Assembly: GCA_934630815.1 (NCBI GenBank)
Contig: CAKTWI010000025.1
Location: forward strand, 1 to 34,104
Origin: an uncultured Senegalimassilia sp.
Lineage (GTDB): Bacteria; Actinomycetota; Coriobacteriia; Coriobacteriales; Eggerthellaceae
Direction: 5' to 3'
Length of the DNA stretch: 34,104 bases
Below the pieces are notes generated by a model. That model was not told the origin of the DNA. It saw only the letters and a program-made list of their open reading frames with translations, and did not search any database. Made by a program: the position numbers and the translations under genes. Shown here one piece after another: positions 25,097-32,851 of this stretch (position 1 is its first letter; each line of letters opens with the position of its first letter).

Positions 25097-25573
25097 CTAT
25101 TCGCAGATGTGGGTCATGCCTTGTGCCAGCATGGTGTACACGTGGTCGTCGGATAAGGAATAGATGACGGATTTGCCGTCGCGCTGGAACTTCACCAGAT
25201 GGGCTTGCTTGAGCTGGCGTAGCTGATGGGATACCGCCGATTGCGTGGCGCCGATGGTTTCAGCCAGCTCGCCCACGGGCACGGGACGCGCCATCAGCGC
25301 GAACAGGATTTTGATGCGGGTGGTATCGGCGAACACCTTGAACAGGTCGGCCAAATCATAGAGCAGCTCCTCGTCGGGCATGGTGTCGAAGCGTTGCTGG
25401 GTTTCGCTGCGATTACATCCGCAAGGGCAATCGTCGGTTTGCGGGTTTTGGGCCGGTAGGGCGTCAGCGGGGGTGCACTGATGTTCGGTTTCCATGACCG
25501 ATGGCTGGTCGGTTGCTGCTGCGTCGCTCTGCATCGAGTGCAACGTGGACGCGGCCATTTCCTCGTTTGTCAT
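25097..25573 (-). CDS. ArsR/SmtB-family zinc-responsive repressor
   Basis: A 158-residue winged-helix repressor. The recognition region is ATQSAVSHQLRQLKQAHLV. The C-terminal helix carries D142, H144, H155 and E158 with exactly the SmtB alpha-5 zinc-site spacing (D-x-H-x10-H-x2-E), which predicts zinc sensing. The alpha-3 cysteines of CadC are absent. An unusual N-terminal extension of about 60 residues contains C49, C51 and C53 (CPCGC), possibly a second metal site as in ZiaR. GAAAGGA precedes the ATG. An SmtB-type operator overlaps its promoter. It heads the leftward operon with the HMA protein and CadA, and should derepress when zinc or cadmium binds. Confidence 0.93.
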   Translation of the reverse strand: MTNEEMAASTLHSMQSDAAATDQPSVMETEHQCTPADALPAQNPQTDDCPCGCNRSETQQRFDTMPDEELLYDLADLFKVFADTTRIKILFALMARPVPVGELAETIGATQSAVSHQLRQLKQAHLVKFQRDGKSVIYSLSDDHVYTMLAQGMTHICE

Positions 25574-25604
25574 GGTTGCAATCCTTTCAGCAAACTACTA
25601 AACA

Positions 25605-25650
25605 TATGAGCAACTGTTCATAAGTATAGTCTGCAGCGCATGCTTGTCAA
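25605..25650 (-). promoter_or_regulatory. arsR-cadA promoter with SmtB-type operator
   Basis: On the minus strand, consensus TTGACA (25645-25650) and TATACT (25623-25628) are separated by 16 bases. Directly downstream, 25605-25622 forms an 8-2-8 imperfect palindrome, TATGAGCA-ac-TGTTCATA on the plus strand, with one mismatch between arms. It would cover the transcription start. This is the classical ArsR/SmtB operator form. Confidence 0.88.
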
Positions 25651-25722
25651 CTGGTTTTGCGATTTCGCGAAACCGACCTGCGTTCGCGTTGCGTATTCAG
25701 TTTCATTGCGTAAACCTTTTGC

Positions 25723-25783
25723 TTGACTATACCCCTCGGGGGCATATACTCAGCATGATATACATGCCCTATGGGGGTATATG
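25723..25783 (+). promoter_or_regulatory. csoR-copA promoter with two CsoR operators
   Basis: TTGACT (25723-25728) and TATACT (25745-25750) are 16 bases apart. Between them lies TATACCCCTCGGGGGCATA (25728-25746), which has the G-tract palindrome of CsoR sites. A second copy, TGCCCTATGGGGGTA (25765-25779), lies just downstream of the expected start. Binding at either would block transcription until Cu(I) releases CsoR. Confidence 0.88.
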
Positions 25784-25831
25784 CGAATCACTGCATGCCC
25801 CCTTAGTGCGCTCCGATTGGAAGGATGCTCC

Positions 25832-26164
25832 ATGAGCGAAGATTCGCCCGCTAGCCAGGGTACTCAAAAGGCTTGCTGCTGCCATCACAAGGCCACGCCG
25901 CGTAGTCAGCAGATGCAAGATGACCTGCAAAAGCGGCTGAACCGCGTGATAGGCCAGCTCAATGGCGTGAAAACGATGATTGACGACAACCGCTATTGTG
26001 GCGATGTGCTCGTGCAGCTTTCCGCTGCCGAAAGCGCCGTGCATAGCATCTCCGCCATCTTGTTGCAAAACCACCTGGAAACCTGCGTGGTCGAGCAGAT
26101 CGAGCAAGGCAACACGCAGATCATCGATGAAGCCATGCAGCTCATCAAGAAATTCGCGCGGTAA
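25832..26164 (+). CDS. csoR: CsoR-family copper-sensing repressor
   Basis: A 110-residue all-helical repressor. C56, H81 and C85 have exactly the 25- and 4-residue spacing of the Cu(I) site in M. tuberculosis CsoR (Cys36, His61, Cys65), so copper sensing is predicted. An N-terminal extension of about 28 residues contains CCCHH (15-19), an extra potential metal site not typical of the family. The ATG at 25832 is preferred over the ATG at 25781 because GGAAGGA lies just before it and the earlier codon lies inside the operator region. It is followed after 20 bases by copA, and two CsoR boxes flank its promoter -10, so it autoregulates. Confidence 0.94.
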   Translation: MSEDSPASQGTQKACCCHHKATPRSQQMQDDLQKRLNRVIGQLNGVKTMIDDNRYCGDVLVQLSAAESAVHSISAILLQNHLETCVVEQIEQGNTQIIDEAMQLIKKFAR

Positions 26165-26184
26165 GCGCTGAAAGAAGGATAGGA

Positions 26185-28800
26185 ATGAAACGTACATTCG
26201 ACGTGACGGGCATGACGTGCGCCGCGTGCTCGGCGCGTGTCGAGAAAACCGCTTCGAACGTGCCGGGCGTCGCCGCGGTATCGGTCAACCTGCTGAAGAA
26301 CAGCATGGAAGCGGATTTCGATGGTGAAGTCACCACTCTCGCCGCAATCTCGGCAGCGGTCGAGAAAGCGGGCTATGGGGCATATCCGCGGCCTGAGGCG
26401 GGGTCCGCGGCAAACAACGTGCAGCAGCCTGTGCGCCCGGTGAACGATTCCGCCGCCGAGGCAAAACGAGTGCGCATGCGCCTCATCGTAAGCTTCTGCT
26501 TCACCATCCCATTGTTCTATCTGTCGATGGGGCATATGTTCGGCTGGCCCTTGCCCGGGGTGTTCCTGGGCCACGAAAACATGCTCACGTTCGCGTTCAC
26601 CCAGTTCCTTCTGCTGCTGCCTGTCATCTTCGTAAACTTCAAGTTCTTCCGCGTGGGCTTTAAAGCGCTTGCTCATGGCGCGCCGAACATGGATTCGCTC
26701 ATCGCGCTCGGTTCCGCCGCATCTACGATATATGGCATCGCCGCCATCTACCGCATCGGCTGGGGTATGGGCCATGGGGATATCGATTTCGCGCACGCGG
26801 CGGCTATGGACCTGTACTTCGAATCCGCAGCCATGATCTTGACGCTCATCACGCTCGGCAAGTACTTCGAGGCGCGGGCGAAGGGCAAGACTACCGACGC
26901 CATCACCAAGCTCATGGACCTGACCCCGAAGGAAGCTGCGCGCCGCACACCGGGTGGCGGCGTTGAACAGGTGCCGGTCGAGCAGGTCCGCGTTGGCGAC
27001 ATGCTCGTGGTCAAGGCCGGTCAGAGCGTGCCCGTCGACGGTGTGGTCATCGAAGGCGACGGTGTGGTGGACGAGTCGGTCATCACCGGCGAAAGCGTGC
27101 CGGTTGGCAAGCATGCTGGCGACGCCGTCACGGGTGCCACGTTGAACAAGTCCGGGTGGTTCGTCATGCGGGCGGATCGCGTCGGCGGCGACACCACGCT
27201 TGCGGGCATCATCCGCCTTGTCGACGAAGCGACTTCCACCAAGGCTCCTATCGAGAAAATCGCTGACAAGATCGCAGGCGTGTTCGTCCCCGTCGTCATC
27301 GTCATAGCGGTTGCGACGTTCCTCGTGTGGATGGTGCTCTCCGCTGATGTGTCCACGGCGCTCACGCATGCCATCTCCGTGCTCGTAATCAGCTGCCCCT
27401 GCGCGCTCGGCCTTGCCACGCCAACTGCCATTATGGTGGGAACGGGCCGCGGAGCTTCCAGCGGCATCTTGGTGAAGTCTGCCGAGGCGCTTGAGGTCGC
27501 CCATGATGTCAAAACGGTCGTGTTCGACAAGACGGGAACCATCACAACGGGTAAACCCGTGGTCACCGACGTCGTGCGTGCCAGTGGTGTGGACGAACGG
27601 AGCTTTGCAAGCCTCGCGCTTTCCATCGAGCAGCGAAGCGAGCATCCGCTCGCCCTGGCCGTTGCGGCTTGGGCCGAGGCCGCCGGTGCGCAGGTTCAAC
27701 CGGTTGATGCGTTCGAGCAGGTTGCCGGCGGTGGGGTGCGCGCAAACGTCGGCGGGGCGTGCGCGCTGGCGGGCAATGCCAGGTTGATGGAGCAAGCGAG
27801 CGTGGACGCTTCCGAGTTCGAGCCGCGTGCCCGCGAGCTTGCCGACGAAGGCAAAACGCCCTTGTTCTTCGCCTGTGGTGGCAAGGTATGCGGTCTTGTC
27901 GCCGTAGCCGACACCGTCAAGCCCTCAAGCGCCGCCGCGCTCGAGGAGTTGCGTGCTATGGGCTTGCGCACCGTCATGCTCACGGGCGACAACGAACGCA
28001 CGGCGCAGGCGATCCAGCGCCTGGTCGGCGCTGATGAGGTGATAGCCGGCGTGTTCCCCCAGGATAAGGAGCGCGAGATCCGCCGCCTCTCCGAGCAAGG
28101 GCGCGTGGCCATGGTCGGCGATGGCATCAACGACGCCCCTGCGCTTGCCCGCGCCGACGTGGGCATCGCCATCGGAGCTGGTACCGACATCGCCATCGAG
28201 AGCGCCGATGTCGTGCTTATGCGCTCCGATGTGCTGGACGTGCCTGCTGCCATACAGCTATCACGTTCAACGCTGCGCAACATCAAGCAGAACCTGTTCT
28301 GGGCGTTGATTTACAATGCGGTGTGCATCCCGGTGGCCGCCGGCGTGTTCTCGTTCGCGGGCTTCACGCTCAACCCCATGATCGCCGCTGCGGCTATGAG
28401 CTGCTCAAGCGTCTGCGTCGTTTCCAATGCGCTGCGACTGCGCACGTGGAAGCCGCGCTTCGTCTCGACTGGGGCGCAGCAACTCGCCGGCAGGCAAGGC
28501 GAACCCAACGAAGAAGCTACGGATGCAACCGCATCCGAGCAGGATATCCAGGCAATCGATGCGGGTGCGCCCGCGGATAAGGAGATCATCATGGAAAAGA
28601 AGCTCACCGTCGAGGGTATGATGTGCCCGAAGTGCGTCGCTCATGTGAAGAAGGCGCTCGAGGACCTGGAGGGCGTGTCTGAGGCCGTTGTCGACCTTGA
28701 TGCCGGCACCGCGGTTGCAAAGCTTGCCGATGCGGTGGACGATACCGTGCTCGTGAACGCCGTCGTCGAAGCCGGCTACGAAGTGAAGGGCATCGAGTAG
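26185..28800 (+). CDS. copA: Copper-exporting P1B-1 ATPase with N- and C-terminal HMA domains
   Basis: The 871-residue Cu(I) efflux pump is larger than the usual 720-830. It has an N-terminal HMA domain (GMTCAAC, C12/C15), eight membrane helices, TGES, CPC at 404-406, DKTGT with Asp448, HPLALAV and GDGINDAP. The last helices carry YN and MSCSSVCVVSN, the copper-subgroup signature. A linker of about 55 residues after the last helix leads to a second HMA domain (residues 803-871, GMMCPKC), a position unusual for this family. That domain is preceded in frame by AAGGAG, six bases and an ATG, so it may also be made as a separate protein. The gene is co-transcribed with csoR and begins behind AAGGATAGG. 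Confidence 0.95.
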   Translation: MKRTFDVTGMTCAACSARVEKTASNVPGVAAVSVNLLKNSMEADFDGEVTTLAAISAAVEKAGYGAYPRPEAGSAANNVQQPVRPVNDSAAEAKRVRMRLIVSFCFTIPLFYLSMGHMFGWPLPGVFLGHENMLTFAFTQFLLLLPVIFVNFKFFRVGFKALAHGAPNMDSLIALGSAASTIYGIAAIYRIGWGMGHGDIDFAHAAAMDLYFESAAMILTLITLGKYFEARAKGKTTDAITKLMDLTPKEAARRTPGGGVEQVPVEQVRVGDMLVVKAGQSVPVDGVVIEGDGVVDESVITGESVPVGKHAGDAVTGATLNKSGWFVMRADRVGGDTTLAGIIRLVDEATSTKAPIEKIADKIAGVFVPVVIVIAVATFLVWMVLSADVSTALTHAISVLVISCPCALGLATPTAIMVGTGRGASSGILVKSAEALEVAHDVKTVVFDKTGTITTGKPVVTDVVRASGVDERSFASLALSIEQRSEHPLALAVAAWAEAAGAQVQPVDAFEQVAGGGVRANVGGACALAGNARLMEQASVDASEFEPRARELADEGKTPLFFACGGKVCGLVAVADTVKPSSAAALEELRAMGLRTVMLTGDNERTAQAIQRLVGADEVIAGVFPQDKEREIRRLSEQGRVAMVGDGINDAPALARADVGIAIGAGTDIAIESADVVLMRSDVLDVPAAIQLSRSTLRNIKQNLFWALIYNAVCIPVAAGVFSFAGFTLNPMIAAAAMSCSSVCVVSNALRLRTWKPRFVSTGAQQLAGRQGEPNEEATDATASEQDIQAIDAGAPADKEIIMEKKLTVEGMMCPKCVAHVKKALEDLEGVSEAVVDLDAGTAVAKLADAVDDTVLVNAVVEAGYEVKGIE
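28591..28800 (+). CDS. Possible internally initiated CopZ-like copper chaperone within copA
   Basis: Within copA and in the same frame, AAGGAG (28579-28584) stands six bases before an ATG at 28591. Translation from there gives a 69-residue protein, the normal size of CopZ, with the copper-binding motif GMMCPKC (C12/C15) and a complete HMA fold ending at the copA stop. Both the size and the well-placed ribosome binding site suggest a free chaperone made in addition to the full-length pump. The site could be a relic of an ancestral separate copZ gene that became fused by loss of the copA stop. Only protein-level data can show whether it is used. Confidence 0.5.
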   Translation: MEKKLTVEGMMCPKCVAHVKKALEDLEGVSEAVVDLDAGTAVAKLADAVDDTVLVNAVVEAGYEVKGIE

Positions 28801-28837
28801 CTCGGCCTTCACGCTTTTCGTGAATCTCGGCGTCGTT

Positions 28838-28867
28838 ATCGCATGGGACCTCAGGGCCCGGTGCGAT
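28838..28867. terminator. Hairpin between convergent copA and the aminotransferase-fold gene
   Basis: ATCGCA (28838-28843) pairs with TGCGAT (28862-28867), with further GGG/CCC pairing inside. A smaller hairpin, TTCACG-cttt(t)-CGTGAA (28808-28824), precedes it. Position between convergent genes suggests a shared terminator, but no T-run is present. Confidence 0.35.
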
Positions 28868-28892
28868 GGCGGCGCCGTTTTCGTTGGCCGGA

Positions 28893-30020
28893 TCAGCTTC
28901 CGGCGACGATCTGCCGCAAAACGGCGATAAACCGCTCGTTGTCCGACCTTGTGCGCACGCTCACGCAAAAATGGCTGCCGGGCGAGACCCCGGGCGTGCG
29001 ATCGAGCGTGCGAACCGGGAACCCTCGCTTCTGTAGCTTGCGTACAAGGTCAGGCGCATCTGCGGCTCCCAAGTGCATGGAGCGTCCCGGGGCGAACGAG
29101 CACATCACGTAATTCGCCTCAGCAGGGTAGATGCTGATTCCGGGGACCAGGCTGAGCATGCACTGCATCCAGGGGATCTCCGTTTCAAGCACTTCGCGCG
29201 CCCGTTCCAGGTGAGGATCGGGCGTGGCCAGCTTCAGCAGGCGCGCGCTGAGGGCGGCGGAGGCCGGGCGTTTGGCTATCTGGGAGATGTGGCTGGCGAC
29301 GGCGGGGTGCGCCAATGCACACGACAAGGGCATGCCGGGCAGCGAGAACGTGTCGGTGAGCGACCGGATGACGATGAGGTTCGAGTGCTCGGTAAGCATA
29401 TTCGCTGTGGATTCGCCGCCGAGCGTCAGGTCGATCCCTCGCTCGTCCACGATCACCCAAGCGCAGGCTTGCAGGTAATCGAGCAGCGTCTGCCGCGCTA
29501 GCAGCCGGCTGGTGGGGAAGGCGGGGTTGGCGAGCATGGCCGCATCGAAGGATAACCCCATGCGGCGAACGGCCTGCGGGTCGGGAACCACGAATCCATC
29601 GGGGCCGGGAACCTCTACGATGCGATGGCCGGCGGTTCCCAGGCATCGCTCATAGGCTGCGCGCGAGGGTACGGGCACCGCCACGGATCGTGACTCGAAC
29701 GAGTTAGCCACGGCAGCCAGCACATCGGTCGCCGATGCGCCGACGGCAACGCATTCGGGGTGTACGTCGTAGCGATGCGCCAACAGCCTGGGAATCTGGG
29801 CTTGCGCCGTGCGTTCCTCTTCAGGCGTGATGGGGTTTCGCGTCAGCATGTTCAACGCCGGGCTGAAGGCATCGGGCATGCCGAGCGGGTTGAGCGTCTG
29901 CGAGAAGTCGAGCCAGTCGATGATAGAGATCTCGGAATCGGGCAACATGTCGGGAGCCGCCTGCGCGGGAGTGATGGCACCCCATCCGGTGGTGTGAAGG
30001 CGTCCGTTCAATCCATCCAC
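28893..30020 (-). CDS. CobD/HisC-like fold-type I aminotransferase homologue lacking the PLP lysine
   Basis: The 375-residue protein resembles L-threonine-O-3-phosphate decarboxylase (CobD) and histidinol-phosphate aminotransferase. It has DFSQTLNPLG near residues 38-47, NPAFPTS at 165-171 in place of NPxNPTG, VDERGIDLT at 191-199, and a C-terminal VSVRTRSDNERF. The cofactor-binding lysine belongs in the SLTK motif, but here the sequence is SLTDTFSLPG with Asp223 (codon GAC) and no lysine nearby. It therefore cannot form the usual Schiff base. It may be a pseudoenzyme with a binding or regulatory role, or a decaying gene, though the frame is intact. A GTG start at 30020 is supported by AAGGAGGG six bases upstream. 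It is divergent from dinB; no cobalamin genes are adjacent. Confidence 0.8.
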   Translation of the reverse strand: MDGLNGRLHTTGWGAITPAQAAPDMLPDSEISIIDWLDFSQTLNPLGMPDAFSPALNMLTRNPITPEEERTAQAQIPRLLAHRYDVHPECVAVGASATDVLAAVANSFESRSVAVPVPSRAAYERCLGTAGHRIVEVPGPDGFVVPDPQAVRRMGLSFDAAMLANPAFPTSRLLARQTLLDYLQACAWVIVDERGIDLTLGGESTANMLTEHSNLIVIRSLTDTFSLPGMPLSCALAHPAVASHISQIAKRPASAALSARLLKLATPDPHLERAREVLETEIPWMQCMLSLVPGISIYPAEANYVMCSFAPGRSMHLGAADAPDLVRKLQKRGFPVRTLDRTPGVSPGSHFCVSVRTRSDNERFIAVLRQIVAGS

Positions 30021-30103
30021 AGAGCCCTCCTTCCCGTTAGTGCCCGATATCGCGATAAAGCCGAACGCTTATAGTAGCACAGCGTTTCGCGCTCCGCGCC
30101 CCG

Positions 30104-30119
30104 TGGTAAACTGGAACGC
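30104..30119 (+). promoter_or_regulatory. Extended -10 promoter for leaderless dinB
   Basis: TGG directly before TAAACT (30107-30112) is followed by exactly seven bases and the dinB ATG. No ribosome binding site precedes this ATG. The arrangement matches that before the LuxR gene at 14694. No LexA-like palindrome is visible. Confidence 0.55.
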
Positions 30120-31418
30120 ATGATCGATTCGAGCGAACATGAGGGCATGCTGCCTTTGGAACCCTGGGATGGGCCGGCAATCCTGCTGGTCGACCTTGAC
30201 GCGTTCTTTGCCTCCGTCGAGCAGCTTGACCATCCCGGTTGGCGCGGCAAACCCGTCATCGTCGGGGGAAACGCCGACAAGCACGGCGTGGTGTCTACGG
30301 CGTCCTATGAAGCGCGCGTGTTCGGCGTTCGCTCCGCCATGCCCGCGGTAACGGCTCGCAAACTTTGTCCGCAGGCCATCTGGGCCGCTGGCAGGTTCGA
30401 TCGGTATAAGCAGGTCAGCAACCAGGTTATGTCCATTCTTAACGATGAGACGCCGCTTGTGCAGCAGGTCAGCATCGATGAGGCCTTCCTCGACGTCACC
30501 CCTACGCGCACCAACAGGGAGCATCCCGTTGCCGTTGCGCGGCGTATCCAGCAGCGAGTGGAAGAGCTCGGCGTCACGTGCTCGGTAGGAGTGGGCACTT
30601 CCAAGACGGTTGCGAAGATCGCCTCCGACATGGACAAGCCCCGCGGCCTTACCGTCGTCTATCCGGGAACCGAGCGCGCGTTTCTCGATCCGCTTCCCGT
30701 GCGCAGCATGAGCGGCATCGGCGCGGCCGCCGAGCAACGCCTGAAAAGCCATGGGGTGCAAACGCTCGGGCAGCTGGTGTGCGAGGGTCCGGCGCGCCTT
30801 GAGCGCCTGTTTGGGAAGAACGGACGCGTCATGTACATGCGGGCCTGCGGCCTTGATGATTCGCCTATCCAGCAACATGCGCCGGTGAAATCGGTGTCGA
30901 ACGAGGTCACGTTCGCGAACGATCTTCGCACGCGCGAGGACATCGAGGCGGCAATCAGTACCCAGGCGGCCAAAGTGGGCCGGCGGTTGCGCGGCAAGGG
31001 CTTGCGCGGCTCCACCATCGGCCTGCGCCTTCGATACCCCGATAGGTCGAGCCGCTCGGTCCAGCGCAGGCTTGCCCGGCCGACCGACGACGAGCTGCTG
31101 TTCGCTCCTGAGCTTTGCGGCATGCTCGACGAGCTTTGGGAACCCGGCACCGCAGTGCGCCTCATCGGCGTGTCCGTCTCCGGGTTCTCCGAGTCGGAAG
31201 GCGAGCAGGGCAGCCTGTTCGATGTGAAGCAGGTCGCCCCGCTTGAGGGCGATGCGAAGCCGCGCATCCAAGACGAGTCGAAGCGACGCGGCTTGCTTGC
31301 AGCAACCGACTTGGTGAAAGATCGCTTCGGGGAAGGGGCGGTGCGATTCGGCCACGAGCTGCGCAACGATGGCAATACCACCGGTACCGCTGCCAAGAAT
31401 CCCGCAGATTACAAGTAA
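30120..31418 (+). CDS. dinB: DNA polymerase IV (Y-family translesion polymerase)
   Basis: DinB copies past damaged bases with low fidelity. The 432-residue protein has the catalytic metal ligands in LLVDLDAFFASVE (D25) and VSIDEAFLD (D120, E121), the TASYEAR and GVGTSKTVAKIASDMDKP motifs, a helix-hairpin-helix (MSGIGAAAEQRL) and the little-finger domain. QGSLFD at 363-368 is a sliding-clamp-binding motif. A C-terminal tail of about 65 residues follows it, which is longer than in E. coli. The ATG at 30120 appears leaderless. It is divergent from the aminotransferase-like gene and not in an operon. Confidence 0.95.
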   Translation: MIDSSEHEGMLPLEPWDGPAILLVDLDAFFASVEQLDHPGWRGKPVIVGGNADKHGVVSTASYEARVFGVRSAMPAVTARKLCPQAIWAAGRFDRYKQVSNQVMSILNDETPLVQQVSIDEAFLDVTPTRTNREHPVAVARRIQQRVEELGVTCSVGVGTSKTVAKIASDMDKPRGLTVVYPGTERAFLDPLPVRSMSGIGAAAEQRLKSHGVQTLGQLVCEGPARLERLFGKNGRVMYMRACGLDDSPIQQHAPVKSVSNEVTFANDLRTREDIEAAISTQAAKVGRRLRGKGLRGSTIGLRLRYPDRSSRSVQRRLARPTDDELLFAPELCGMLDELWEPGTAVRLIGVSVSGFSESEGEQGSLFDVKQVAPLEGDAKPRIQDESKRRGLLAATDLVKDRFGEGAVRFGHELRNDGNTTGTAAKNPADYK

Positions 31419-31429
31419 CTGCATGTATT

Positions 31430-31464
31430 GAGCGCCTGCGTCCATGATGGCGACGCAGGCGCTC
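31430..31464 (+). terminator. Hairpin after dinB
   Basis: Thirteen-base perfect arms GAGCGCCTGCGTC (31430-31442) and GACGCAGGCGCTC (31452-31464) enclose nine bases, 11 bases after the dinB stop. The following bases are not T-rich, so efficient intrinsic termination is uncertain. It lies between convergent genes and could serve both strands. Confidence 0.55.
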
Positions 31465-31595
31465 CATGTATCGGCTGGTTCTCGGGCTTGGCGGCAGTTC
31501 GCTTCGCCGCATGGGCGTGCAAGCTTGATGGCGAGCCGCCCGCTGGAACTCCTATGTGCACGGCCGATCGGTATGCATAGGGCGCGGATGAGCGG

Positions 31596-32585
31596 CTAGT
31601 AGTCCCAGTAATCCTGGATCAGTTCCTGCCTGTTCGCTTTCTGCGATTTCTTCAGGATATTGTGCACATGCACCTTCACGGTTCCCGGCGCAAGCGATAG
31701 CTCGGCTGCGATGTTCTGGTTGTCCTTGCCGAGCAACACCAGTCGCAAGATCTCGGTTTCGCGGGGCGTGAGTTTGTGGGATGCAGCGTACGGCACCAGG
31801 TTGTGATCGATATAGGTTTCCACCTGTTCCCCTCCTTGCGTGGGAGGCTCGCTGTGGCGCACGGAAAGATACGTCAACGAAGAGCGCAGCGCAACGAATT
31901 CGCAGACCAAGGCAAGTAGGTTCTCGGCGAAGTTGCGTTCCGGGAAGAAGCCCAGGGGGATATCCACGTGCCCCTGGCCGATTACCAGCAAGACGAAGCC
32001 GTTCTCGGCGACCACTGCTAGCAGCAGCACCCATAGCAGCACGTAGAACTTCGGGAAGCGGCTTAATCGCAGCCGTAGCCGTTCGTCCTCGGTAGTGATG
32101 TACTTATATGCCGCGAAGAACAACATCCAGGCGATGAACACCTCGCGCAGTGAATAGAACACGAACATGTGCACATACCCTTGCGGAAGGAACAGCGTTA
32201 CGGCAAGGCTTGCGCCGACGAATAGATACGCTGGGCCTAGTTTTATGATGAGGGAGTCTTCCTCCATATAGGTGCATATCATCAGCCAAAACGACATGAG
32301 CGTAGCGCAACCGAAGACGATGGAGAAGGCCGGGTCCCCGATGAAGAACGCCTCGTGCGATACCGTCGACTCCGATGCCATCACGTAATCGTCGCGGAAT
32401 ACGAGCATGCAGTCGGCGTAGTACATGAGAAAGCCCACGAAACAGTACAGCTGCACTTTGTTGCGCGAAACCAGATAGGACGCCAGGCAACATGCCGAGG
32501 TCAGGATTGCGCACACCTGCATGGCGATCGAGTAGTAAAACAGGAACATGCTTGAATCCACAGCACATCGCTTTCGTTTGGTCAT
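31596..32585 (-). CDS. Membrane-spanning LuxR-family transcriptional regulator
   Basis: The 329-residue protein has about seven hydrophobic segments over residues 12-215, followed by a LuxR-type helix-turn-helix at about 267-325 (LTPRETEILRLVLLGKDNQN, then LAPGTVKVHVHNILKK). It belongs to the same broad class as the regulator at 14694 but is shorter, with a different membrane part. The ATG at 32585 is chosen; a TTG at 32594 is in frame. It is divergent from the YfcC-type carrier, so that carrier is its likeliest target. A -10-like TATACT lies at 32608-32613 on its strand. The sensed signal is unknown, possibly the transported substrate. Confidence 0.88.
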   Translation of the reverse strand: MTKRKRCAVDSSMFLFYYSIAMQVCAILTSACCLASYLVSRNKVQLYCFVGFLMYYADCMLVFRDDYVMASESTVSHEAFFIGDPAFSIVFGCATLMSFWLMICTYMEEDSLIIKLGPAYLFVGASLAVTLFLPQGYVHMFVFYSLREVFIAWMLFFAAYKYITTEDERLRLRLSRFPKFYVLLWVLLLAVVAENGFVLLVIGQGHVDIPLGFFPERNFAENLLALVCEFVALRSSLTYLSVRHSEPPTQGGEQVETYIDHNLVPYAASHKLTPRETEILRLVLLGKDNQNIAAELSLAPGTVKVHVHNILKKSQKANRQELIQDYWDY

Positions 32586-32607
32586 GGGTCCCAATCAGAA
32601 CGGGTAC

Positions 32608-32613
32608 AGTATA
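32608..32613 (-). promoter_or_regulatory. -10 box of the second LuxR gene
   Basis: On the minus strand TATACT matches the -10 consensus at five of six positions. Transcription would start about seven bases on, giving a leader of about 15 bases before the ATG at 32585. No good -35 box is evident. Confidence 0.4.
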
Positions 32614-32655
32614 CGCTACATATTCCAAACAAAGAAACGCCTGATGAAAGGCACC

Positions 32656-32687
32656 TATACCCGGTTTATACCTGGGTATATACCCAG
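32656..32687. promoter_or_regulatory. Phased TATACC boxes and palindrome between luxR and the carrier gene
   Basis: TATACC starts at 32656, 32667 and 32679, that is every 11-12 bases, about one helical turn. The last box is half of the perfect 16-base palindrome CTGGGTATATACCCAG (32672-32687). It lies in the divergent region, where a LuxR dimer might bind. The match of sites to this regulator is inference. Confidence 0.5.
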
Positions 32688-32812
32688 CTTTCCTCTGGCG
32701 ATATACGGCTAAACCTGGCAATCATGGGGTCAGCCCGAACAAGACGGGCGCAAGTCGCTCGCAGCCAAGCGAACTGAGCCAAGCAGGACGCGGAAGTTGC
32801 GACAACGCTATA

Positions 32813-32828
32813 CCGGATGAGAATCCGG
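32813..32828 (+). promoter_or_regulatory. Small hairpin in the leader of the carrier gene
   Basis: CCGGAT (32813-32818) pairs perfectly with ATCCGG (32823-32828) around GAGA, a stable GNRA tetraloop. It ends nine bases before the AAAGGGGGG ribosome binding site, so it may stabilise the 5' end of the message. Confidence 0.4.
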
Positions 32829-32851
32829 AACTCCATGAAAGGGGGGTGCAT

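Noticed and set aside
25993..27795. 600-codon open frame on the minus strand
   Set aside because: It is the antisense shadow of csoR and copA; its composition (Arg/His/Asp-rich) and lack of domains argue against a gene.
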